64,000 bases of DNA. Origin: Alteromonadaceae bacterium BrNp21-10. Lineage in GTDB: Bacteria; Pseudomonadota; Gammaproteobacteria; Enterobacterales; Alteromonadaceae. The notes under the pieces are model-generated. The model was not told where the DNA came from. It searched no databases and saw only the letters and a list, made by a program, of their open reading frames with translations. The stretch covers positions 248,001 through 312,000 of the forward strand of contig JAUHQD010000002.1 of NCBI GenBank assembly GCA_030418115.1. Reading direction: 5' to 3'. The translations under genes were made by a program, and so were the position numbers. Of this stretch, positions 45,851 through 54,569 are shown in pieces; within the stretch, counting starts at the first letter, position 1, and each line of letters starts with the position of its first letter.

Positions 45851-46888
45851 TTAGCGGTTAAGCTTATTTAATAGCATTGCCCTTAACATTCTTGCCTTCA
45901 TGGGATCTAATTCACCCAAATAACCTTGCGCATGATCAGGAAGATGTTCGGCGGCCTGATTGCCATCACCAAAAATGTAGTAATCAAAAACATGTTTCCA
46001 AGCTTGTTTTTCATGTTCCGGCTTCTCACGTAAACTCAGCATGGCGTGATATAAAACATTCATGGCTGTGCCCGTGTATTGGGGCGCTTCACTCCACCAA
46101 TAATTAATTAAAATATTAAACGGACTTAATCCTTCAACTTGATGCCACCACATACTGGGTAAATACAACGCATCACCAGCTTCTAGCTCGGCAATTTGAC
46201 CATTGGCTATCGCCTCGGGGAAATTAGGGTAAGCATCTAAGTTTGGGTTAGCAAAGTCCACCATACTCAATGCTTGGCCTCCCGGCGTGATATCTAATGG
46301 TCCTGGGTATAAGTTACCAATTTGATCGGGCGGAAATAACGTAAATCGTCTTTTACCCACCACGCAGCATGCTAAGTTATCTGACATATCATAATGACAA
46401 CAAGCCGTCGTCCGATTACCTATCCAGATACCTGCTCGAATAGACTCGACAGGCACATCGCTCTGTGGTCGTGGAATGTGAATATCGTTCTCAGTTCTGA
46501 GTTGCGGGAAATGGCTATCAATAAGATTAGAGGCGATATAAAGCGATGGGGGTAATGGGTCATTAATCGTGGTGGAAATGAGATCCAAAAACTCGTCAAT
46601 GCGAGTTTGTTTATTCTCGTAATTTAGGCGTGTAACTTGTTCATCATAAAAAAAACGTCCCTTCAATGACGCATCACCAAAATAACCGAATGAAGGTTTA
46701 CCATTATAATGCTGTTTCAAATAGTCAATAGTGTTTTGTGTGGATTGCAAGCCAAGTTCGACTAACTTCCAATCGCTCACAACCCCTTTAAGAATAACAG
46801 GCTCTGCCGCAGCAAGTAGCTCTTCCGGTATCTGACCCGGTGGGCAATTTTCTATAACCTTTGTTCTAGCTTTAATGGGTGTCATCAT
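45851..46888 (-). CDS. Cupin-like (JmjC/FIH-type) iron oxygenase family protein
   Basis: This 345-residue protein belongs to the cupin_8/JmjC-like family. An iron triad is seen as CHYDMSD (His165, Asp167) and WWHQVEGLSPFNILINYWW (His249); the core GKRRFTLFPPDQIGNLYPGP is typical. Related enzymes hydroxylate protein side chains with 2-oxoglutarate. The start at 46888 (ATGATG) has a poor ribosome-binding site. It follows SapC after 35 bases in the receptor-associated cassette. The substrate is unknown. Confidence 0.85.
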   Translation of the reverse strand: MMTPIKARTKVIENCPPGQIPEELLAAAEPVILKGVVSDWKLVELGLQSTQNTIDYLKQHYNGKPSFGYFGDASLKGRFFYDEQVTRLNYENKQTRIDEFLDLISTTINDPLPPSLYIASNLIDSHFPQLRTENDIHIPRPQSDVPVESIRAGIWIGNRTTACCHYDMSDNLACCVVGKRRFTLFPPDQIGNLYPGPLDITPGGQALSMVDFANPNLDAYPNFPEAIANGQIAELEAGDALYLPSMWWHQVEGLSPFNILINYWWSEAPQYTGTAMNVLYHAMLSLREKPEHEKQAWKHVFDYYIFGDGNQAAEHLPDHAQGYLGELDPMKARMLRAMLLNKLNR

Positions 46889-46923
46889 TGGTTTTATTAT
46901 GAGTTCTTTATTGTTAGGGCACT

Positions 46924-47661
46924 TTATCCGTTATTTTCTCTACGATTCTTAATTTCGATCAACTTTCTGATATTTGTCATTGAAAAAACAACTGCAAACG
47001 CTAATTGTAAAAAGCCAGCCTTATTTAATTGCAGCAATTGCTCCGCAGTTAATGCCTGCAACTTGTTCTCGTTAATGGTGTAATTTCCCGTTAAACGGGT
47101 CTTTTGGCCATTAGCTAAATCAAATTCAATATTCACAGGTTCAATCAATTCAAATTCTGTAAATGCAGCGAACATCATATCGGTCACAGCTATTCCCTGA
47201 TGAGCAATGTTCAATATTTTAGAAATGTATTCTAAATAAGCACTATTGCCACCATGTTCTAAAAAAAGCGGCTGCCCCTGTTTTTCATTCACTTTAGGGT
47301 GTTCCATATCAATATGGATCACCGCTGATTGTTGCTCAGCCTCACTCTCTTGCTGTTGGAAACCTATAAGAAACGGACCTCGGGCGATATTAGCCGGAAT
47401 ATAACGCGCCGCCCAGCCGGAATCGGTATTTGCTTCTAAAAATAAATTTTCGTTTTGTTGTAACCCTAACAGTGCAGTGGCATAAAATTTATCAGTCTCA
47501 GGATTTTGACGAAATAATATGGGGTACTCTTTCTGTAGTTCCGCAAATTCGGTCGGATAAACCATAGTACTTGCAATATTGTCACCGTAGCTTTCGGAAA
47601 ATTGAGTGATCACTCGGGTGTTTTGATGATGAATATTGTTGAGCAAAACATGTTTAGTCAT
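46924..47661 (-). CDS. SapC family protein
   Basis: This 245-residue protein matches SapC (PF07277-like). Recognisable parts are YPTEFAELQKEYPILFR (about residues 35-51), GWAARYIPANIARGPFLIGF (82-101), and a C-terminal LNKAGFLQLAFAVVFSMTNIRKLI. SapC was named for an S-layer context, but homologues occur widely beside TonB receptors and Trp-halogenases without known function. It is the first gene after the receptor, separated by a hairpin (47778-47801). Confidence 0.88.
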   Translation of the reverse strand: MTKHVLLNNIHHQNTRVITQFSESYGDNIASTMVYPTEFAELQKEYPILFRQNPETDKFYATALLGLQQNENLFLEANTDSGWAARYIPANIARGPFLIGFQQQESEAEQQSAVIHIDMEHPKVNEKQGQPLFLEHGGNSAYLEYISKILNIAHQGIAVTDMMFAAFTEFELIEPVNIEFDLANGQKTRLTGNYTINENKLQALTAEQLLQLNKAGFLQLAFAVVFSMTNIRKLIEIKNRRENNG

Positions 47662-47777
47662 TTAAGGAATACCATTTTATTGCTGTTATAAGAAATCAGA
47701 TAATCTAAATTAACTCATTGAAAGAGTCTTAAATTATTTAACCATAAACTGTGGTTCATTAGAATGGATTGCAAAGA

Positions 47778-47801
47778 AAAGCCGCTGAAATCAGCGGCTT
47801 T
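47778..47801 (-). terminator. Hairpin in receptor-sapC gap (partial terminator)
   Basis: The stem AAAGCCGCTGA/TCAGCGGCTTT with a 2-base loop is followed on the minus strand by TTTTCTTTG. It sits 40 bases past the receptor stop and probably lowers expression of the downstream cassette relative to the receptor. Confidence 0.8.
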
Positions 47802-47840
47802 AAATTTACACTTTTTTGTACTTACTAAATTACTAACTGA

Positions 47841-50800
47841 TTAGAAAGTATAACGTGCACCAACTTGGTAACGAGCACCTAAGTCGTACATATCCCACAT
47901 CATTTCGTAGTTACGGCCATGCGAACGACTGTTTTCACCGGTAATGTTTAGACCTTCAAATGAAACTGTTAACTGTTCCGTTATACCGTAGCTGACATTC
48001 ACATCAATTTGTGAATAAGCTTCAATATAACGAGGGTTAGCTGAACTGCCTCGGCTGGTTTCATTCAAATACTCATCACGCCAGTTATAAGAAATACGTG
48101 CTTGAAGACCATCTTTTTCATACATAGCAATCACGTTAGCAGTATCACTTAATCCAACTAATGCAAACTGAGAAACACTTGGGTCACCTAGGTTATTGAA
48201 AGCAACATCACCGCGAACCAAGGTATAGTTGGCTTGAACACCAAAACCTGTTTCACCAAAGAAGTGCTGTACGGCAAATTCTGCCCCATATATTTTAGCT
48301 TCTCTACCGTTATTTGGTGTAGAGGTTCTAAAGGTATACGCAGGATCGGCAGAACTAGATTCAACATCCCAGCCAGATCTTTCCGCTAGATAGGTATTTG
48401 CCTCTGGATTAAAATCACTGCCATACAGTCCAACATACTCAGCATCGTTGCCAGCATTATGCTCGGTGAAAACCAGCATGCCGTACAAATTATCGTCGTT
48501 AAGTGCTAAACCAGCATCAGCCAGTGCAGCAGCAGCAGCCTGGGTTCGAGGCCCACCTGTCACATCACGAATATCCAGTAATTGTCTATCTACCTGCTGT
48601 GAACCAATAAAGTTATAAACGTTTTTCTCGAACAACCCACCAGACACATAACTATAGGGTGAATAATACCACTCTAATGACAAGTCGAAGTTGGTTGATT
48701 CTAATGGTAATAAACCAGGGTTTGATGCACTAGCTGTAGGAACCGCACCCAACAATGTTGAACCACCACCAGCACCAAAACCAGATGCCGATACGCCTAA
48801 GCTACCTAAACCGGCTCTAGCAATGGTTTTACTGAACGAGAAACGACCCACTAACTCATCAGAAATATTCAACGTGAAATCTAAGCTAGGTAACAAGTTA
48901 TCATAACTTGCATCAGCATCGGCCAGCGAAGCAGGTGCATCGCCATCTACTCGAATTGCCACGTCATTATTACTTTCCCAAACACTCTTATAAGCCGCTG
49001 CTAAAGAGCTTGAGAACACATCGGTAGCTTCATAGCGTAAGCCAGCTAAGATGTTGAAAGGCATGTCACCTAAATCACCGTTGAGCGCAAATTGGAAATA
49101 GGCTGCTGTAGTTTCTTCGTTGACAAGGTTATCAGTAGTTTGATCCATCGTAGCGGGTAAAATATCGTTGTAACGTGCAATATTCTGTGCCGCTTCGTAC
49201 ATGTCTACCGCGTTAGCGATAAAACCATGACCAGCTCGAGGGCTCCAATCATCAAATTCACCTTGGATATCGAAAGGTTGAACAATCTCGCCAAATTCGC
49301 CAGGATAACCACCATTCCAGTTACCTAAGGCGACGTTACTTGCTGCATAGTTAAGTGAATGCGACTCCATATCGCGAGTTTCAAGACCAAAATCAAAGCG
49401 GCCATTATCAAACTCATAAGTACCATCGAGTTTTATTTGAGTCACTGTGGCTTTCTGATCGGCCTGACGCAAGTTAAACATGGTAGAACTCACGTCTCCA
49501 TTGTCGACTTGACCGTTAGTATTAGGTGGGAAACCAGGGTTACCACCTTTGCTATCATCATAGGTGTTAATATAAGTTGGGAATTCAACGCCAAAAAACC
49601 ATTCTCTTTCGACAACGGTAGGATTGGCTAATGCCATACGCACTGAGCCAGTGCCGTAAGGACCGGTACCGCGGCTGTGCATTTCTGAATCATGGAGATC
49701 TAAATTAAATTTGAGATCATCATTTACGCGATATTCTAAATTAACCCCCAAAGAGGTTAGCGTATTGGTTTGATCGGCATCTTGCTGCTCATAGCCTTCA
49801 TCAACACCGTTTGCATAAGATTCTGTGGCGTAGATCATGGTGGCAATTTCTGAATTATCGAATTCAACCGCTTGAAGATTGCCACTCTGTTGCATCCAGT
49901 TACCAGTTTGACCTAGATGGCGCTGGATATGGTTTTCTGCAAAGGTGTAGTCCACAGTCGCTGTGAAGTCTTCTGTAGGAGCAAACTGCAAGGTTAACTG
50001 GGCGTTATCACGAGTACGTTGAGTATCAGTAAACTCATAACGTAAATCATAAAAACGAGAATACAACTGACCTTGATCGGGGGCATTAGTCACTTGAGTT
50101 TCGGCGTTATTCCAAGTTCTATCAGGGTCAGCAATATCATCCCAATAGTAAATACCCCAGTCATTGACAGTAGCACCCACGGTACCTGAATCACGTTCTT
50201 GGCGACTTGCGGTTAGTGAAACACCCCAAGTAGAATCATCATTAGTGAAGCTGAAAATACCTGAAACCTCAGGTGTAACATCTGAGCCTGCACGGTTAGT
50301 ACTATCCATTACCGCTTTTGCGCCAACACTGGCAACAAAACCATCATTATCTAATGGCTTATTGGTTTTAATGTTAATAGTCGCACCGATACCACCAGTG
50401 GTGATGTTTGCTTTACCTGTTTTATATACTTCTACTGAACTTACGCCTTCAGATGCAAGGTTAGCAAAATCAAAAGCTCTAGAACCACCGCCATCACCAT
50501 TAAAGGTTGACGCATTGGGCATAGTACGACCATTTAAGGTCACCATGTTGTTTTCGGCACCGAAACCACGAACCGTTACTTGTGAACCTTCACCGTTTGA
50601 ACGGCTGATTGAAACACCGGTAATACGTTGTAATGATTCGGCTAAGTTAGTATCTGGAAATTTACCAATATCTTCTGCAGAAATGGCATCAACCACACCC
50701 ATAGAGTCGCGTTTTACCGCTGTTGATGCTTGTAAGCTTGAACGTATACCACGTACCTGGATGACTTCTACGTCATCTGCGCCGGCTTCTTGAGCCATTG

Positions 50801-50888
50801 TCATAGCAGGTAATACTGCAGCAGTACCTAGTAGCATTGAAATACTTGTAGTCAGTAACGACTTATTAAAATTTTTCTGTATTTTCAT
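47841..50888 (-). CDS. TonB-dependent receptor, TonB-Xanth-Caul type, heading the halogenase cassette
   Basis: This is a 1015-residue glycan-locus-type receptor. A signal peptide ends near residue 33 (MTMAQE). The plug begins VIQVRGIRSSLQASTAVKRDS with SAEDIGKFPDTNLAESLQRI and VTVRGFGAENNMVTLNGRTM; the barrel ends VGARYTF. The start at 50888 gives the usual basic-hydrophobic signal, while 12 more upstream codons are open. It is the first gene of a run including sapC, cupin, halogenase, DUF6445 and alpha-galactosidase, and is divergent from the GH5-GH3 gene. A manno-oligosaccharide ligand is inferred from context. Confidence 0.9.
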   Translation of the reverse strand: MKIQKNFNKSLLTTSISMLLGTAAVLPAMTMAQEAGADDVEVIQVRGIRSSLQASTAVKRDSMGVVDAISAEDIGKFPDTNLAESLQRITGVSISRSNGEGSQVTVRGFGAENNMVTLNGRTMPNASTFNGDGGGSRAFDFANLASEGVSSVEVYKTGKANITTGGIGATINIKTNKPLDNDGFVASVGAKAVMDSTNRAGSDVTPEVSGIFSFTNDDSTWGVSLTASRQERDSGTVGATVNDWGIYYWDDIADPDRTWNNAETQVTNAPDQGQLYSRFYDLRYEFTDTQRTRDNAQLTLQFAPTEDFTATVDYTFAENHIQRHLGQTGNWMQQSGNLQAVEFDNSEIATMIYATESYANGVDEGYEQQDADQTNTLTSLGVNLEYRVNDDLKFNLDLHDSEMHSRGTGPYGTGSVRMALANPTVVEREWFFGVEFPTYINTYDDSKGGNPGFPPNTNGQVDNGDVSSTMFNLRQADQKATVTQIKLDGTYEFDNGRFDFGLETRDMESHSLNYAASNVALGNWNGGYPGEFGEIVQPFDIQGEFDDWSPRAGHGFIANAVDMYEAAQNIARYNDILPATMDQTTDNLVNEETTAAYFQFALNGDLGDMPFNILAGLRYEATDVFSSSLAAAYKSVWESNNDVAIRVDGDAPASLADADASYDNLLPSLDFTLNISDELVGRFSFSKTIARAGLGSLGVSASGFGAGGGSTLLGAVPTASASNPGLLPLESTNFDLSLEWYYSPYSYVSGGLFEKNVYNFIGSQQVDRQLLDIRDVTGGPRTQAAAAALADAGLALNDDNLYGMLVFTEHNAGNDAEYVGLYGSDFNPEANTYLAERSGWDVESSSADPAYTFRTSTPNNGREAKIYGAEFAVQHFFGETGFGVQANYTLVRGDVAFNNLGDPSVSQFALVGLSDTANVIAMYEKDGLQARISYNWRDEYLNETSRGSSANPRYIEAYSQIDVNVSYGITEQLTVSFEGLNITGENSRSHGRNYEMMWDMYDLGARYQVGARYTF

Positions 50889-51118
50889 TAGTGTTGTCCA
50901 TTTGTTGTCATGTAAACAAGCCAAATATGAAATGCAATTGCAGAGTTATACTTATATTTCCTTTGTATTGTTTCTTAAACCATCGACAAAGGAACTTCCC
51001 TGCACATATTTGCTCATATGTTGGCGATCTTTTTACAAAGCCTTATTAGATTATTTTGATACTTATTCAAAATCTAGACCTCGAACGCACCGATCGCTCT
51101 GTAGATGATTCTATTATT

Positions 51119-51133
51119 ATGAAAACGTTTGTA
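51119..51133. promoter_or_regulatory. Shared 15-mer, reverse copy (ATGAAAACGTTTGTA)
   Basis: This is the exact reverse complement of 42018-42032, placed 231 bases upstream of the receptor start. It is likely a regulator-binding site common to the two receptor promoters. Confidence 0.6.
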
Positions 51134-51218
51134 AAGACATAATATTAACAATTTGTTTGCAATATAACGTTTTCAGCTAATGTTTTTTTAACAACTGATT
51201 AACTTTAGTGAATATAAA

Positions 51219-51230
51219 TGAACCGATTAA
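51219..51230. promoter_or_regulatory. Operator-like TGAACCGATTAA
   Basis: This differs from the site at 41983-41994 by one base (G to A in the core) and shares its AAA and T flanks. It is a weaker member of the AACCGGTT family. Confidence 0.45.
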
Positions 51231-51294
51231 TAATGTTTTTTTACATGTTTTAAAGGTTTGTATAGCAATAAAAACGTTAAAAGAAGCTACTAAA

Positions 51295-51306
51295 GAAACC
51301 GGTTAC
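51295..51306. promoter_or_regulatory. Operator-like GAAACCGGTTAC upstream of GH5-GH3 gene
   Basis: This contains the AACCGGTT core 66 bases before the GH5-GH3 start codon, in keeping with control by the regulator of the receptor and alpha-galactosidase. Confidence 0.65.
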
Positions 51307-51371
51307 ATAAAGTAAACAGATATTTTATACTGTTTGTAAATTTACTCATTTAATTAACAGGACACCTATTT

Positions 51372-54300
51372 ATGGGCATAGAAAAAATGAGACTCGTTAC
51401 TTTTTGGCTATTTCTTTTTGCTACTGTCAGTTGCTCAGAGTCAACGAAAAGTATTAATCAGAATCAAATTGACTCCCCAACATCAACGACGACTAACGCT
51501 GAATTTGTTGCAGTTAATAACGGTAAATTCGAACTTAACGGCAAACCGTACTATTTTGCTGGTGCCAATTTTTGGCATGCGGGTTATTTAGGCGTTGATG
51601 GCGAATTGGGCAACCGCGCACAACTTATTCGCGAACTCGATCTACTTAAAGCCAATGGCATAACTAACTTACGCGTACTCGCGGCCTCTGAAACCAGTGA
51701 TTTAGAAATGGCATTACGCCCGGGTATTCAATCCGAACCCGGTAAGCTTAATGAGCAACTGCTACAAGGGTTGGATTTCTTACTAGCGGAAATGGCCAAA
51801 CGCGATATGAAAGCGGTGTTGTTCTTAAACAACTTCTGGCAATGGTCTGGGGGCATGTCGCAATATGTGTCTTGGCAAACCGGTGATCCGGTATTTGATC
51901 CTGATGTCACCGGCGACTGGAATGGCTTTATGCAAAACTCGGCGCGCTTTTATCGCATGCCTGAAGCACAAAAAGTATTCCAAAATGTACTGACTCAAAC
52001 CATTGGCCGCACCAATAGCATCAACGGCATAAAATATACCGATGACCCAACCATTATGACTTGGGAATTAGCTAATGAACCACGTCCTGGTAGTGATGCC
52101 GATGGTCACCCTTTTGCTGATGCCTTCGTCAATTGGGTTGATACCACCGCCAAATTTATTCACCAGTTGGCGCCTAATCAATTGGTTACCACTGGCAGTG
52201 AAGGCACCATGGGCACCTTGCAAGATGCAGAGTTATTTATGCGTACTCATGCCCTAGACTCCATTGACTACGCCACTTTTCATATGTGGATGAAAAATTG
52301 GGGCTGGTTTGATGTAAACAAACCAGAAACTACGCTGAATAACGGTTTAGCCAGAGCCCGTGCTTATATTGCACAACACATCGAATTTGCCAAAAAACTC
52401 AACAAGCCCATGGTGTTGGAAGAATTTGGCGTAGAGCGTGATAACGCCAATTACAGCGATACCTCAACCACAGTTTGGCGCGACAAGATTTTTAGCGAGA
52501 TCTACAACCAATGGTATAACGCTGGTCTATCAGGCGAAAATATCGGCGGTACCAATTTTTGGGCGTGGAGCGGTGAAGCTCGCACTCAGCGCGCCGATTT
52601 TATCTGGCAAGAAGGCGACATGTTCTTTGGTGATCCACCACAAGAGCCACAAGGCCTAAACTCAGTATTCGACAAAGATACCGGTACCTTGGCTGTTTTG
52701 AAAAAGCATGCACAGCAAATGGCATCGCTGATCAATAAAACCGACGTTCAAGAAAAAGTGGCGGCATTAGTAAGCCAAATGACATTGGCGGAAAAAATTG
52801 GCCAGATGACTCAAGCTGAGCGCAAATCTGCTAGCCCTGAAGATGTAAAAGAATACTTTTTAGGCTCCATTCTTAATGGCGGTGGCTCAGTACCAGGCAG
52901 TAACACCCCGCAAGATTGGCGAGAAATGATCGATGCCTACCAACAAGCGGCATTATCTACCCGTTTAGCCATCCCCTTTATTTTTGGTACCGACGCCGTG
53001 CACGGTCACGGTAATGCCATTAACACCACCTTGTTCCCACACAATGTTGGTTTGGGTGCCATGCGCAATCCGGATTTGATCGAAGAGATTGGCCGCATCA
53101 CCGCCCTTGAAACCGCCGCCTATGGTGTACATTGGAATTTCGGCCCTGCACTTTGTGTGGCCCGTGATGACCGCTGGGGCCGCGCTTATGAGTGCTATGG
53201 TGAAGATCCAGAAATCGGTGTGTCTTACGCTGGGCGCTATGTAAAAGGCTTACAAAGTTCTGGCATGATGTTGGGCACGGCTAAGCACTGGGTTGGCGAC
53301 GGGGGGACCACTTACGGTACGGGTGATCACGAATATATCATCGACCGTGGCGATACCCGCGAAGATGCACAAGCCTTTCGCGATATTCACATTGCTCCTT
53401 ACCTACCGGCTTTTGAAGCAGGTGTAGGCTCAGTAATGTATTCCTACAGCAGTGTTAATGGCACCAAGATGCATGAGCACAATGAGCTGAACAATGACAT
53501 CCTTAAAGGCGAACTAGGCTTTGATGGTTTTATTATTTCTGATTGGCAAGCTCTTGAAGAGCTAAAGGGTGAAACTAATCGTCAGCGCGTAGTGAGTTCA
53601 ATCAACGCCGGTTTAGATATGGCCATGGAGCCAGAATTCTGGAAAGAGTTTATTGTCGACCTGACGGCGGCGGTTAATGATGGCGAAGTACCGATGTCAC
53701 GTATTGATGATGCCGTACGCCGTATTCTTACCGCCAAATTTAACATTGGTTTGTTTGAACGCCCATACAGCGCCGACCGTTCCGCACCGGCTGCAGAAGT
53801 AGTAGGTATTGCCGAACACCGAGCTGTTGCACGTCAAGCCGTTGCAGAATCATTAGTGCTGTTAAAAAATGATAATGATCTATTACCAATCTCAAAAACA
53901 GCTAAGGTTTTTGTTGCCGGTAGTCACGCCAATAATATTGGTTTGCAATCTGGTGGTTGGAGTATTCAATGGCAAGGCGAGAAGCAATCTAAAAACACCG
54001 GCACCACCATTTTTCAAGGTATACAGCAACAGGCACAAAATGTGACTTTTGCTGAAGACGGTAAAGGTGCAAACGGCCATGATGTGGCGATTATTGTGGT
54101 AGGTGAAGACCCTTACGCCGAAGGTTGGGGTGACTACAATGTACAACCTTGTCAATTCTGCAAACCGCTAACCTTATCCAAACAACAACGACAAACCATC
54201 GACAATGTAAAAGCCAGCGGCGTACCTTTTGTGGTGGTATTAGTATCCGGTCGCCCATTGCTTATCAGCGATGAATTACCAAGCTGGAATGCCTTAGTGG

Positions 54301-54482
54301 CAGCTTGGTTACCTGGCACCGAAGGTGATGGTGTGGCCGACGTTTTATTCGGTGATAAACCCTTCAAAGGTAAGTTAGGTGTGAGTTGGCCAAAAGACTT
54401 ACAGCAGATCCCAATTAACGTTGGTGACGCAAATTATCAGCCATTATTTGAGTATGGCTATGGCCTACAGGCCAGTAAATAA
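51372..54482 (+). CDS. Secreted bifunctional glycosidase: GH5 mannanase-like domain fused to GH3 beta-glycosidase
   Basis: This 1036-residue protein has an N-terminal export signal ending near VSCSES, possibly a lipoprotein signal with Cys21. Residues about 45-445 form a GH5 domain of mannanase type (GANFWHAGYLG; acid/base Glu236 in WELANEPRPG; nucleophile Glu351 in VLEEFG). Residues about 460-1030 form a GH3 enzyme (MTLAEKIGQMTQAE; FGTDAVHGHGNAI; KHWVGDGGT; nucleophile Asp724 in FIISDWQALEE; LLKNDNDLLPI). The endo- and exo-acting pair in one chain would cut a mannan or glucomannan and trim the products. The AACCGGTT site upstream and the alpha-galactosidase nearby support this. The exact GH3 sugar specificity is not visible. 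Confidence 0.9.
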   Translation: MGIEKMRLVTFWLFLFATVSCSESTKSINQNQIDSPTSTTTNAEFVAVNNGKFELNGKPYYFAGANFWHAGYLGVDGELGNRAQLIRELDLLKANGITNLRVLAASETSDLEMALRPGIQSEPGKLNEQLLQGLDFLLAEMAKRDMKAVLFLNNFWQWSGGMSQYVSWQTGDPVFDPDVTGDWNGFMQNSARFYRMPEAQKVFQNVLTQTIGRTNSINGIKYTDDPTIMTWELANEPRPGSDADGHPFADAFVNWVDTTAKFIHQLAPNQLVTTGSEGTMGTLQDAELFMRTHALDSIDYATFHMWMKNWGWFDVNKPETTLNNGLARARAYIAQHIEFAKKLNKPMVLEEFGVERDNANYSDTSTTVWRDKIFSEIYNQWYNAGLSGENIGGTNFWAWSGEARTQRADFIWQEGDMFFGDPPQEPQGLNSVFDKDTGTLAVLKKHAQQMASLINKTDVQEKVAALVSQMTLAEKIGQMTQAERKSASPEDVKEYFLGSILNGGGSVPGSNTPQDWREMIDAYQQAALSTRLAIPFIFGTDAVHGHGNAINTTLFPHNVGLGAMRNPDLIEEIGRITALETAAYGVHWNFGPALCVARDDRWGRAYECYGEDPEIGVSYAGRYVKGLQSSGMMLGTAKHWVGDGGTTYGTGDHEYIIDRGDTREDAQAFRDIHIAPYLPAFEAGVGSVMYSYSSVNGTKMHEHNELNNDILKGELGFDGFIISDWQALEELKGETNRQRVVSSINAGLDMAMEPEFWKEFIVDLTAAVNDGEVPMSRIDDAVRRILTAKFNIGLFERPYSADRSAPAAEVVGIAEHRAVARQAVAESLVLLKNDNDLLPISKTAKVFVAGSHANNIGLQSGGWSIQWQGEKQSKNTGTTIFQGIQQQAQNVTFAEDGKGANGHDVAIIVVGEDPYAEGWGDYNVQPCQFCKPLTLSKQQRQTIDNVKASGVPFVVVLVSGRPLLISDELPSWNALVAAWLPGTEGDGVADVLFGDKPFKGKLGVSWPKDLQQIPINVGDANYQPLFEYGYGLQASK

Positions 54483-54504
54483 GGTACTCTAGGCGTCATC
54501 TACT

Positions 54505-54534
54505 AAAAAGCCTGCATGCAGGCTTTTTTTATTA
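54505..54534 (+). terminator. Intrinsic terminator after GH5-GH3 gene
   Basis: The stem AAAAAGCCTGCA/TGCAGGCTTTTT with a T-run lies 22 bases after the stop codon and separates the gene from the aldo/keto reductase gene. Confidence 0.9.
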
Positions 54535-54569
54535 TAAGAAATAGCAATTTTACTATATTAAGGCGAATT

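Larger units (their letters stand above)
50889..51371. other. Divergent regulatory region between TonB receptor and GH5-GH3 gene
   Basis: This 483-base AT-rich region holds a TACAAACGTTTTCAT site in reverse orientation (51119-51133), related ACGTTTTC and ACGTTA sequences (about 51165-51175 and 51271-51280), a TGAACCGATTAA site (51219-51230) and a GAAACCGGTTAC site (51295-51306). No gene is evident. It should drive both divergent units. Confidence 0.7.

Noticed and set aside
50164-50793. 209-codon open frame antisense to the TonB receptor
   Set aside because: It is a Pro/Ser/Thr-rich shadow of the receptor gene, and the receptor frame is clearly the real one.
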